Source: Stomoxys calcitrans
Taxonomy: Eukaryota; Arthropoda; Insecta; Diptera; Muscidae
Length of the DNA stretch: 64,000 bases
Direction of reading: 5' to 3'
Assembly: GCF_963082655.1 (NCBI RefSeq)
Contig: NC_081556.1
Location: 152,055,501-152,119,500 of the forward strand
The translations under genes and the position numbers were made by a program. A model generated the notes under the pieces. That model made no database searches. It was not told the DNA's origin and saw only the letters and a list, made by a program, of their open reading frames with translations. Shown in pieces: positions 55,159 through 64,000 of this stretch (position 1 is its first letter; every line of letters starts with the position of its first letter).

Positions 55159-56810
55159 TTTTTTTTTTTGTAATAAACCTACTCAAATATTTCTCAACGT
55201 ATTTTAAGAATGAAAGTTAATCTCAATAGGTTGGAATAGAAATGTGATGCTTCATAATTTTATAGTTTCCACTTAAAAGTTTTCGATTACTTAAAATTTT
55301 TGTGATCCATGCCTTTGCTTTGCTTTATGCATTTGCCTTCCTCTGTGTTATCTATCCCTTCCTCTTGACCTAAGACCCAAAATAAGTTTGTTTTTAGTGG
55401 AAACAAGCATTGCGAGCAAATGTTACGAAAAAAAAAAACACAAATTGCAAAGGATAAAGAGAGATGTATTTCCTTTCCATAACTAAATAGTTTGAGGACT
55501 TTTAGTCCTTGCAGACAACAACATTTATCATAGAGTATGGACCGGGGGGGCCAGCGGTAGGCGGCTAGGGTAAATAGTGATGTTACTGTGTGTAACTTTT
55601 CATCATCAGCTGAAGTGCAATGAAAGGAAATTGTTAACGCGTTATGGTATTTCCATCGTCATCATCCATGTCCTCCTAGAATTTGATAAGTTTTGGAATA
55701 TGCGTTTTTTCGTCTTTCATCTCAGTTTAGTTGCTAGGAAATTGAAAAGTAATTTTTAACATAAAAATATTTTGTGCGGCCGGGAAGAGAGTTGGACGCA
55801 ATGGTGCTGAAACGCAAGAGATAAGGATACAAGATGGAGAGGGTTTTTTTTTTTTTTTTTGTTGGTAGTTTAAGTAAACTTTGTAATTTAAGTTAATGGT
55901 ATCTCCGCTTTCTGTGCATCGTAAATTGGTGCTTTTTTCCTTAGCAGCAAAGGGTGGTGAAAGTTAAGCAGTGGAGTGAGTCCGCAAGTCAAGCAGCCCT
56001 AAACATGAATTCGGAAAACGATACTAAAAGTTTTAAAGTTTTTAACTAACATTGAATGGAACTCTAAGCTCAACGTTGGGCCCGAATACACAACAAGAAA
56101 AAGTTTCGGTTTCAGAAGAAATCACATCGAAGAGGGCAGAGAAGTGATAGCTGGTCTGTGTGGAGTCTTAATTAAATATGCAAATGACCATGAAAATTCG
56201 GTTTTCCATTTGATTGCTTCAAGACATTTTTTCCAACAACAATACTCCAGGTAATTGTTGATTGAGTTGGCCCTGCTGCTGCCCCCGTCCAACTGCTGCT
56301 GGTGATGGTGATGCCAATGCTGAGGTTGGCGTTGATGTCGACGAGATGGCTTGCGGTTGTTTTTGTTTTTTCGCTCATTATTAATGAATTTCCACCATTG
56401 TCATAGCCAATGACATTGTCCTTAAATGAAATCCAATTAAAATGAGATTTTAATCACAAAACACCAAAGTCATTAAAACACATCTCAGGAGAAAATGAAC
56501 AAAGAACAAAAATAACTTCAAGTCATACTCCTCAAATATTAAATTGAGAAATTATTAATAATAATTTTCTTCTTTTTTTCTCATTTTGTTCTTCTATGGA
56601 GAAAAAGTCTAATGAACTGTATTTAAGTATTTTTTTTCACATTGGCCTTAACTATGCTTGAATCTTTAAGCATTGCAAATTGCATAAACGTTAATTACGT
56701 AAATTAAATACCTCAAAGGAATTGCATTTTATAAATGTATATGGCAAATGAATAGTTTTGAGGGGTGAAGAAGGAATTTTAAACGAAAGTTTTGTTAAAT
56801 CAATACTTAA
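55159..56810. other. Non-repetitive stretch
   Basis: It contains T runs at about 55150-55168 and 55844-55861 and a G run at 55545-55551. A minus-strand frame at 56122-56400 is described separately. No known transposon is recognised, and the composition would fit intron or intergenic DNA. Confidence 0.45.
56122..56400 (-). other. Open frame of 92 codons rich in His/Gln, possible exon fragment
   Basis: One minus-strand frame between stops at 56401-56403 and 56122-56124 reads NNERKNKNNRKPSRRHQRQP, then QHWHHHHQQQLDGGSSRANS and INNYLEYCCWKKCLEAIKWK. The CAT/CAG-rich part and the higher GC content resemble low-complexity stretches of fly coding sequence. There is no Met start in this frame and no clear splice signals, and another minus-strand frame over the same DNA is also open (68 codons, with ATG). 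I cannot recognise a protein. It could equally be chance. Confidence 0.2.
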
Positions 56811-56905
56811 TTTTCTTTTCGATAGAAAATTGCTAACAAAATGGGCACAAATTTTCTATCGAAAATTGTATCCAAAAATTGGGAAAAATGTGTCTGTCGA
56901 AAATT
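56811..56905. repeat. Diverged units of the 39-bp palindromic repeat
   Basis: TTTTCGATAGAAAATTGC, AATGGGCACAAATTTTCTAT, CGAAAATTGTATCCAAAAAT and TGGGAAAAATG are recognisable as about two and a half units of the array at 58037, with CGATAG/CTATCG in place of CTATAG. It joins directly to type D sequence. Confidence 0.75.
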
Positions 56906-57166
56906 ATGGATATCAGATTCATATTCTACTCGCAAATGCCTTTCATTTGACTCCCATATTGCCATGGACGCTAAATATGTCCGATTTAGGGCTGTTTTAG
57001 GGGTGGGGGGTCCATAAAACCCTTGGTCCGACAATTGTATATCAGATACGTTTTCTAATCTTAAATACCATTCATTTTAGTCCTATACTGTCGTTATTAG
57101 TCTATATATATGTTTGGTAGGTTTTGGGGTTTGGGGCGGACCCCCAAGGTATCCTATCCTACCCTG
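56906..57166 (+). mobile_element. Type D fragment, forward
   Basis: GGATATCAGATTCATATTCT, CCTTTCATTTGACTCCCATA, AATATGTCCGATTTAGGGCT and GGTTTTGGGGTTTGGGGCGG form two monomers and the start of the distal segment. Confidence 0.75.
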
Positions 57167-57224
57167 GTATACGAAGAGGTGCAGGAAGATCGGGTCGGCT
57201 GCAGAAGGGCGGTCCCTTAGTACA

Positions 57225-58036
57225 ACAAATAAGAGCGTGCTAAGTTCGGCTGGGCCGAATCTTATATGCCCTTCACCATGTATAGCATTTGTCGAGTTCT
57301 ATTCGCGGTGTCTCTTTTTAGGCAAACAAAGAATAATGAATAAGAACTATTACGCTATTGGAGCTGTGTGAAGTTGTAGATCGATTCGGACCATAAATGA
57401 ATTGAAGGCTAAACATTATGTAATATTTCAATGCATTCGGATAAGAATTGCTCAAGAAGCAAAATCGGAAGATCGGTTCATATGGGAGCTGTATCAAGCT
57501 AAAGATCGATTCAGACCATATTTAACAATTTATGTTGAAGGTCATGGAAGAAGTCGATGTTCAAAATTTCTGCCAAATTGGATAATAACTGATCGATTTA
57601 TATGGCAGCTGTATCAGGTTATGTACCGATTTGCGCCATACTAAGCACAGTTATTGGAAGTCACACCAAAACACCTCATGCAAGATTTCACTAAAATCGG
57701 ATAAGAATTTCAGCTTCTTGCGGCTCAAGAAGTCAAGATGCAAGATCGGTTTATATGGTAGCTATACCAGGTTATTATCTGAATTAAACCGTACTTAGCA
57801 CAGTGGTTGGAAGTGACACCAAAACATCACGTGCAGATTTAAAGGTAAATCGGATAAAAATTGCGCCCTCTAAAAGCTGAAGAAGTCAAGACCCAAGATC
57901 GGTTTATATGGCAACTATGTCAAGTTATGAACTGATTTGATCCATACTTAGCACAGTTGTTGGATTTGTTTCAGTCAAATCGGATGAGAATTCCGCCCTC
58001 TAGAGGCTCAAGAAATCAAGACCCAAGATCGGGCCT
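57225..58036 (+). mobile_element. Type A element, forward, cut by a 39-bp tandem array
   Basis: The proximal end ACAACAAATAAGAGCGTGCT is followed by AAGTTCGGCTGGGCCGAATC and TATATGCCCTTCACCATG. Four or five monomers follow (GGAGCTGTATCAAGCTAAAG, GCACAGTTATTGGAAGTCAC, GCGCCCTCTAAAAGCTGAAG). It stops after CCCAAGATCGG at 58032, exactly where the palindromic array begins. No distal end appears on the far side. Confidence 0.82.
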
Positions 58037-58605
58037 ATAGAAAATTGTCCCCAACAAATTGGGCACAAATTTTCTATAGAAAATTGTCCCCAACAAATTG
58101 GGCACAAATTTTCTATAGAAAATTGTCCCCAACAAATTGGGCACAAATTTTCTATAGAAAATTGTCCCCATAAATTGGGCACAAATTTTCTATAGAAAAT
58201 TGTCCCCATAAATTGGGCACAAATTTTCTATAGAAAATTGTCCCCAACAAATTGGGCACAAATTTTCTATAGAAAATTGTCCCCAAAAATTGGGCACAAA
58301 TTTTCTATAGAAAATTGTCCCCAAAAATTGGGCACAAATTTTCTATAGAAAATTGTCCCCAAAAATTGGGCACAAATTTTCTATAGAAAATTGTCCCCAA
58401 AAATTGGGCACAAATTTTCTATAGAAAATTGTCCCCAAAAATTGGGCACAAATTTTCTATAGAAAATTGTCCCCAACAAATTGGGCACAAATTTTCTATA
58501 GAAAATTGTCCCCAAATTTTCCATGGAAAATTGTCCTCAAAACTTGAAAAAATTTTTCCATATCAATTTGTCCCCAAAATATAGGCACATAATAGCTATA
58601 GAAAA
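58037..58605. repeat. Tandem array of ~39-bp palindromic units
   Basis: About twelve copies of a unit containing AATTGTCCCCAACAAATTGG, GCACAAATTTTCTATAGAAA. Starts of AAAATTGTCC are at 58041, 58080, 58119, 58158 and 58196, so the period is 39 bp (38 in the CCCCATAAATT and CCCCAAAAATT variants). Each unit contains the perfect 18-bp palindrome AATTTTCTATAGAAAATT and a second imperfect one around CCCAA/TTGGG. The last units (58505-58605) decay. A minus-strand frame (58000-58209) repeats ENLCPICWGQFSI because 39 is a multiple of three. It is not a likely protein. Confidence 0.93.
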
Positions 58606-60296
58606 CGATTGACTAACAGAATATTTTAAATTAAAATAAATCTTAACTACTTTCAACAGAAAATATAAGATTGAAATTTTCTTAAAATATTTGTATATCT
58701 TTCCTCCATTTCCACTACATTACTCAACTGTTTAGTCTTTAAAAAAAGAGAGAAAAAAAGAAAACCAGCTTCATTTAAAATGTTTGCTTTGTATCCTAGA
58801 AAAACGTATTGGCTTTCAAAGAAGGTTTTATGTTGCGCCCGAAGGAGCATAAAAAACTTAAAAAGAAACAGTTCAATTTTCATGCTTGAATTAAGTGTTT
58901 TAAGGATATTTTCTTGTGGGTGTTCTTCACACCAAACTATTCACCATGGAATTCAATACCTGCAGCTCTGCAACTTTAAAACTTTTGGTAATGTTGGGCA
59001 AAAATATTCAATTTCCTTTATTGATTTCAATAATAGTTCAAAGTGGCTTTTTGTTCGTTCAATGTGTTGCATTCACAAAAACTTGACAATTGCACAAGTT
59101 TTTGTTGGTATTGGTGTGTATCGACAGGAAAATGATAAAAATGTTTGGAAGCTGTATAGCAGCATAAAACTTCCATTTCGCCTGGCATGGTCATTATCGG
59201 CGAAAACAAAGAAAACGTCAATTTTTTCTATCTCTGGTACAGGAAAGTTCGTTTAAAGTTTTGTTTTGAGGGGAAATTTTGTGTGAACGATAAAAAATTG
59301 CGTTATTTTATTGTGTTTTTTTTTTTATAAACCTACTTGTGCTGGGAATTTTCTTTGCATTGAACATCAATTTTCAAGGTTTGTGCAAGAAAACAAAAGA
59401 GCAAAAATGAAAAAAAAAAAAAATCTTCCATGGCCCACGCACGTACTGCCACAATTTATTTATTTAGATATTTCATTGTTGTTGCTATTGTCCTAGTCCT
59501 GGTCGTAGCTGTGCTAGGTATCCCTGTGTGTGCTTTACACTCCCTTACGTCTCCTCACCTCCACTTCCACTTGCTGTTGTTGTGTTGTTTGCTTTATCAA
59601 AAAGTAAAGAAAGGAAAAAAGACCATCATATGTTATGTTGCCGAATTGTTGAATCTTTACAGAGAGAGGGAGGGTGGAAGAGAAATCTATTAAATTTCTC
59701 TCTTGTTCTGTTGATTTAAGGATAGCTCAAGGTCTGCTCCAGTTTCAGAGTTATTGATTGTCCTAACATGCTCTTGAGTATGTGGGAGGCAACTTATGCG
59801 TACACATACATTGACAAATTGCTTTCCAATAACCTTAGGTTATGTATTGAATGTGTTAGAGATGCTAAAAAGAGGAAATCGAAAACCGATTGGCATATAA
59901 GATATGGGATATGGAAATTCAACAGACAGAGAGAGAGAAGTCTTTGATACTTCTAAACATTAACAAGAAATCACCCAGTACCATATCCCTAAGGGATCAT
60001 TCCAAAAGCAGGAGACTGAAGCACCCAATAATAAAAGATTAACGTCCCTTTAGTCTACCAACCTTTAGTTTAAAGGACTCTGGAGAGGTTTATAGATATG
60101 TATCCCAAGACGTAGATACCTCAGAATATACTGTGGTATAATTTCTCGTCATTGATTATTGAGCATTCTCCATACTTCGCATTCTTCAGCATTTTTAGGA
60201 ACATATTTCAGTAAGCTACCGTGCACAAATGAAGTGCGCTTAAGAAAAAGGTATGACCTTAAATCCGACAATAGAAGAAGTTATTTTTTTTCCAAA
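58606..60296. other. Non-repetitive stretch with one 158-codon open frame
   Basis: AT-rich with A and T runs (59309-59329, 59409-59421). The frame at 58780-59256 is described separately. No transposon domain is recognised. At 59830-60130 low-similarity text resembles neither SINE nor element ends. Confidence 0.45.
58780..59256 (+). CDS. Unrecognised 158-codon open frame, doubtful gene
   Basis: It starts MFALYPRKTYWLSKKVLCCA and ends SAKTKKTSIFSISGTGKFV. It is the longest frame of the window and lies outside recognised repeats. There is no signal peptide, clear membrane helix, repeat or familiar motif, although the composition is rich in Ser, Phe, Lys and Cys. The preceding bases (TTCATTTAAAATG) have the A at -3 preferred in flies, which alone means little. 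In DNA of this composition a 158-codon frame is uncommon but possible by chance. Introns and partners were not identified, so I keep it as a low-confidence candidate. Confidence 0.2.
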   Translation: MFALYPRKTYWLSKKVLCCARRSIKNLKRNSSIFMLELSVLRIFSCGCSSHQTIHHGIQYLQLCNFKTFGNVGQKYSISFIDFNNSSKWLFVRSMCCIHKNLTIAQVFVGIGVYRQENDKNVWKLYSSIKLPFRLAWSLSAKTKKTSIFSISGTGKFV

Positions 60297-60503
60297 TTTT
60301 CCCTTGAACATTCCGTTAAAGAACAGGGGCAAACTTCTCGCATATCAATGAGTGCATTCCGATTCAAGTTTTTAGCTAAATAAGGGACCTCCTTTTTATA
60401 GCCGAATCCGAACGACGTTCCCCAGAGCGACACCTCTTTGGGGAGAAGTTTTTACATGGCCTAGTAGCTCACAAATGTCGCCAGCATTAGGAGGGGATAA
60501 CCA
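60297..60503 (-). mobile_element. tRNA-derived SINE, head missing, reversed
   Basis: TTTTCCCTTGAACATTCCGT, GAACAGGGGCAAACTTCTCG, GAACGACGTTCCCCAGAGCG and CCAGCATTAGGAGGGGATAA give tail and body. The head is replaced by the tail of the next copy. Confidence 0.85.
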
Positions 60504-60801
60504 AAATTGCAAATTTTGCCCATGAACATTCCACTAAGGAACAGGGGCAAACTTCTCACATTGATATGTGAGTGTGAGTGCAGGCTGATTCAAGTTCAAG
60601 CTCAATGATAAGGGGCCTCCTTTTCATAGCCGAGTTCGAAAGGCGTGCCGCAGTGCGACACCATAGTACCTCACAAATGTTGCCAGCACCAGGAGGGGAA
60701 AACCACCACTGAAAATTGTTTTCTGATGGTCTTGCCAGGATTCGAACCCAGGCGTTCAGCGTCTTAGGCGGACAAGCTAACCTCTGCGCTACGGTGGCCT
60801 C
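60504..60801 (-). mobile_element. tRNA-derived SINE with tRNA head, reversed
   Basis: It begins AATTGCAAATTTTGCCCATG, with the body shortened where TTTGGAGAGAAGTTTTTACA would be expected (jump at 60662). The head is complete: GGATTCGAACCCAGGCG (B-box complement), GACAAGCTAACCTCTGCGCT and ACGGTGGCC (end at about 60799). Confidence 0.88.
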
Positions 60802-60912
60802 CAGGGTGATAACCACCGCTGAACAAGTTTTTTTAAATCTTCTTGCCAGAATTCGAACCCGGGCGTTTAGCGTCATAGGCAGACATGCCAACCTCTGCGC
60901 TACGATGGCCTC
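60802..60912 (-). mobile_element. SINE head fragment, reversed
   Basis: AGGGTGATAACCACCGCTGA, CCAGAATTCGAACCCGGGCG, GACATGCCAACCTCTGCGCT and ACGATGGCC are a second tRNA head. It follows directly after the first, with about 20 bases of body. A frame over both heads at 60556-60891 (-) is accidental. Confidence 0.85.
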
Positions 60913-60959
60913 GTTAACTGGTTAACAGGTAATATAAAGTAACCGTGTCACCTATCACA

Positions 60960-61128
60960 TTTTTCTTCGGTGGTTATACTCGCGTAATGCTGGTGACATT
61001 TGTAAGGTTCTTTGCCATGTAAAAAATCTCATCAAAGAGTTGTCGTACTAGAACTCAGCTATAAAAGGAGGTCCTTTTCATTGAGCTTACACTTGAATCC
61101 CTACTGGAATGTTCATGGGCAAATTTAC
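60960..61128 (+). mobile_element. SINE body and tail, forward, decayed
   Basis: TTTTCTTCGGTGGTTATACT, CGTAATGCTGGTGACATTTG, ATGTAAAAAATCTCATCAAA, CTATAAAAGGAGGTCC and ATGTTCATGGGCAAATTTAC follow the family order with small deletions. The tRNA head is missing. Confidence 0.78.
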
Positions 61129-61139
61129 AAATATTCAGC

Positions 61140-61388
61140 CGGATCCAAATGATAGTTCGCCTGGAAGTTTACTGCAGTTATGAGGCCTTTAAAGCTATAT
61201 GGTGTTGGGGTTTGGTGGATGCAACTTAATGAAATTCAAACACCGTTCAAAAGAAAGGTCTTTTCAACGCAATGATGAAATGAAGTTATTGCTAGACCTT
61301 AACTCTTTTGACTTTGTAATTAGACAGATTGTTGTGGCCACTGTTGTAAAGTTAAGAGAGCGTCTCTTTTATCAAGCAACTCCTTTAT
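61140..61388 (+). pseudogene. Non-LTR family A remnant: thumb region
   Basis: One frame gives FTAVMRPLKLYGVGVWWMQL (about 61171-61230), equivalent to YTAVVRPIMLYGFVFWWTAL of the 48879 copy. Further on, LNSFDFVIRQIVVATVVKLR (61298-61360) corresponds to the MPLDI-AA-RLREL segment. The DNA between is deleted or scrambled and no catalytic part remains. Confidence 0.68.
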
Positions 61389-61750
61389 AAAACTCCGTTA
61401 TTCTTTTTTTGACAAAAATTTCTACCATCACTTTACCACATTGTGCCACTTTCGCATTACTTCGATATACATTCAGTATCTGATGATTTTCCACATCATC
61501 TTCATTGTGCCTGCGCCCAGATCTTCTCATTCGATCTTTACGCCACTGCGTTCATGTCCATCTTCTTCCAACGCAGTATCTGTATCTCATCAACGGCCCC
61601 AGTTCGTCTCGTTCCACCTTTCTCTGGAATGTACCGGCTTCTAGACCGGATTCTTTTAGACTGAATAAACCATTCGCTAAGGAACAGGTAGATATAATGT
61701 GGGTCCTATGACAAAAAGATGAGGGAAAAAGGGCACAGGGCACGCCATAG
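61389..61750. other. Unassigned stretch
   Basis: Several overlapping open frames on both strands (for example 61443-61664 and 61552-61788) without known motifs. Its position between two retroelement fragments suggests more retroelement DNA, but I cannot name it. Confidence 0.35.
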
Positions 61751-62890
61751 GGGGGCATTTTATCGTCACTCCTATGGTTGACCACCATAAGTAACCTATT
61801 ACGGATGCTGACTGACTACTACGCAGACTATGATAAAAAACGTTTAAGGTGTAAGGATCCTACAGCGCACAACAAGCCGATTACTGGCTTCGGTATATGT
61901 CCATAGTGGCATGGGGCGGATTAATCGCTGTACCCTCTTTTCAATCTAACCTAAGCTAATGATCCTAACCAGCAATGTAGAAGGACCATAAAGGTCTTGC
62001 TGATGGCATACAATTGGGCCAGACCACGAGGCCTCAATGTTAACCCGGTGATGATTGAGATCTGCCTGTTCACGAGGAAGACGAAAGAATCTGACAAGTT
62101 TAAATACTTGAGAGTGATCTTGGATAGGATGCTGAATAGGATGAGTCACAATCAGGAGCGCACCCAGAAAGCTCACAGATGTTGAGCACTATGTAGACCG
62201 ATCGTAGGCCCGAAATAGTGCCTGAATCCAAGGATAGTCAACTGGCTCTACAGAAGCGTTATTAGAACAATTCTTACTTAACGCGAGGACATCGAATGTA
62301 AACATTCTTACGGACATTTAACTGACCATCAGGCAATAACAACCAGGACGATAATGTCAAAAACAGTCTTGGATCGTAAGGACGAACTTCATTTTTGGGT
62401 TCCCAGCCATAGCGGAGTAAGGGGGAATGAAAAAGCAGACGATTTGGCTGAAAAGGCCAGAGGACTGCCATGAATGAAGTTGGTTAATCCGAAGACATTA
62501 GGGTCGACCCAGTCCGAATTAAGGGCGTGAGCCACGAACGCACATGTAACACTATCGAACAGCGAAACGGTCGGTAGGACGACAAAAATCCTATGGCGAC
62601 ATCTGGATCGTAAGAAGACGAAGCCATTAATGAAAGTAAGTAAGAAGGAGGTCAGTATGGCTTTCGGTGTCATAACAGAACACAAAGAGGCTAAGAGCTC
62701 ACTTATGCAAAATCGGTGCGGCAAGTGATAGCATGTGGGGAACATGGTGTGACGTTGAAGCATTTCTTAGATTTAGATTTTCTTTTACGAGGTGACTTTA
62801 TAGTATTTAGAGCGCACAACAAGCCGATTTCTGGCTAAGGTATATGCTCATAGTGTCCCTTTTTCCAACTTAAACTAACCTAACCTAACA
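61751..62890 (+). mobile_element. Non-LTR retrotransposon family B: reverse transcriptase to 3' end, degenerate
   Basis: Readable parts are DYYADYDKKR (damaged YADD box, near 61820-61845), NWARPRGLNVNPVMIEICLF (62009-62068), FKYLRVILDRMLNRM (62099-62143) and LNPRIVNWLYRSVIRTIL (62222-62275). An RNase H remnant spans 62290-62640. A segment like the element's own 3' end (GCGCACAACAAGCCGATTAC, 61866-61885) interrupts the reverse transcriptase. The true 3' end repeats the same text at 62811-62830 and closes with CTAACCTAACCTAACA. Stops and shifts throughout. Confidence 0.78.
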
Positions 62891-62899
62891 TAATAATTG

Positions 62900-63545
62900 A
62901 CATTACTTGTTCCCATCTTTAAACATCCGTACACCTATGATAAGACGTCGCGCCACGTCGTCCCACAACGTCTTGCAAACCGAGCAAATAATGGAGAATT
63001 TTGGAAATCACAACTTTGGGATAGTCAGCAACCTTATCTTCCTCGGCATCGCTTTTCCCGAATCGAATGATATTGGCAAACATATGCTACCTTATATTAG
63101 ACAAGCAGTTTAGAAACAAGACCACCTTCCGACAGACACTATACCACTCTACAAAACACTGATACTACCCGTTTTGTAATATGGTTTCGAGGCATAGGCA
63201 CTTGTGAATGCAGACGAGGCAGTACTAGGAGTGTTTGAGAGAAAGATTATTTGTAAAATTTATGGAACAGTTTGTAATGATAGAGAATATCGGCGTCATA
63301 TGAACCACGACCTGTATGAGCTGCATGACAAACGTATCAAAGTACAACCGTAGTGTTGGCTAGGTCATGTTGTCAGAACGAGTGAAGAAGCTTCAGCAAA
63401 GAAATCTTTTAAAGACGTCACGATGGTACACGCAAGCCAGAATGACCAAAACTCCAATGAAAATATTAAGTGGTGAAAGTCATCTTGAAACTTAATGTCA
63501 GAAATTGGAGAAGGAGCGCAGAAGATCAAGGCGCTGGAAAACTAT
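62900..63545 (+). pseudogene. RTE-like non-LTR remnant: C-terminal reverse transcriptase region
   Basis: Readable parts are NLIFLGIAFPESNDI (63032-63076), PLYKTLILPVL (63151-63180), ALVNADEAVLGVFERKIICK (63201-63260), YELHDKRIKV (63316-63345) and WLGHVVRTSEEASAKKS (63357-63407). The order is that of the tail of an endonuclease/reverse-transcriptase protein whose C-terminus also appears at 36367-36555. Internal stops and a final frameshift show decay. Confidence 0.75.
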
Positions 63546-64000
63546 TCTATGTGTGAGTAATGGGACAAATATTCCAATATTCTGTCAATTTTGTCAAATC
63601 CGTGTGCCTGCCTCTAATCAAATGTTAGCAAATTCTAAGAGATAAGATCTAATAAATAGCAAAAATTGCAGGCTGTTCATATTTTAAGACTATGGGGCCA
63701 AAGTAAAACTTGAAAAACTCTATCGGTTTGATGTTGTTGGCTAGATTAGAAGTCTTACTCATACTTTACGCCATAACAGTTCAATGTCTAAAAGGAAGAC
63801 ATGGTGATTGACTGAAGTCTACAAATGTCGGCAAATGCTGCAAAGCTGAGACTGAAGGTCACTAAAAACGATGTCGGAAAAAGCTGTAAGGAAGCCAAGG
63901 AAGAAAGTCTACGCATGTCTTAGAATGCGACCATTGCCGGTGGGAGATCGAAAAAGATTCTAATATTTATAGTTCCAAATTTAATTGCAACCGAATGAGC
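63546..64000. other. Unassigned right edge
   Basis: No repeat family or coding domain recognised. Confidence 0.4.

Noticed and set aside
58000..58209. Frame with repeated ENLCPICWGQFSI, suggestive of a Cys-rich repeat protein
   Set aside because: It is the direct translation of the 39-bp palindromic array (39 = 13 codons). No start context or non-repetitive part is present and the units decay without regard to codons.
60556..60891. 111-codon minus-strand frame over the SINE cluster
   Set aside because: It consists of two consecutive SINE tRNA heads and body sequence. The peptide repeat simply reflects the repeated heads.

Overview
The window reads as repeat-dominated nuclear DNA from a calyptrate fly. 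A muscid such as Musca, Stomoxys or Haematobia is likely, but the species is an inference. The evidence is the AT-rich non-coding sequence, irritans-type mariner ends, non-LTR retrotransposon wreckage, a tRNA-derived SINE, and a very abundant family of mobile elements built of ~153-bp monomers of the kind I associate with calyptrate genomes. No bacterial or viral gene organisation is present, and I recognise no intact host protein-coding gene. The single-copy-looking stretches could be intron or intergenic DNA.

The main inhabitants are non-autonomous elements with a common plan. One end has a strong GC-rich hairpin (type A and B elements begin AACAAGTAAAA). The middle is a tandem array. Then comes a run rich in CAGA/CGGA, and the other end has a small hairpin with TATACCC/GGGTATA arms. 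I call the core types A, B, C, D and F. In types A and B the monomer is 153 bp and holds its length almost exactly. In C the spacing averages ~153 but varies from 143 to 163. In D the monomer is ~131 bp. 'Forward' (+) means the AACAAG end is on the left. Main copies: type A at 13016-13985, 18444-19889, 21339-22490, 26888-28256, 41437-42370, 53078-55158 and 57225-58036; type B at 7708-9090, 12295-13012, 17154-18217, 21222-24190 (interrupted), 29826-31637, 32459-34414 and 45697-47314; type C at 1298-2595, 5219-6634 and 9091-10663; type D at 3825-5218, 15598-17153, 51191-52512 and 56906-57166.

Into and between these have gone a tRNA-derived SINE (about a dozen copies or fragments), two mariner-derived MITEs (2598-2835 and 10239-10437), a different TA-flanked MITE (700-931), and broken non-LTR retrotransposons of at least four families. 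Non-LTR family 'A' is at 36695-38362 (-), 48513-49628 (+) and 61140-61388 (+). Family 'B' is at 13990-14870 (+), 38363-39845 (-) and 61751-62890 (+). RTE-like pieces are at 36069-36570 and 62900-63545. A Jockey-like endonuclease remnant is at 26338-26886. All coding pieces are frame-broken or internally deleted. A separate ~39-bp tandem array of palindromic units lies at 58037-58605, with a probable older relative at 56811-56905.

The likeliest undescribed system is the 153-bp-monomer element superfamily itself: exchangeable cores between conserved hairpin ends, a fixed monomer length divisible by three, a conserved dyad in every monomer, and the same 51-codon frame open in scattered copies. 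Family names for the retroelements and the rolling-circle idea for the 153-bp elements are inferences that need database searches.
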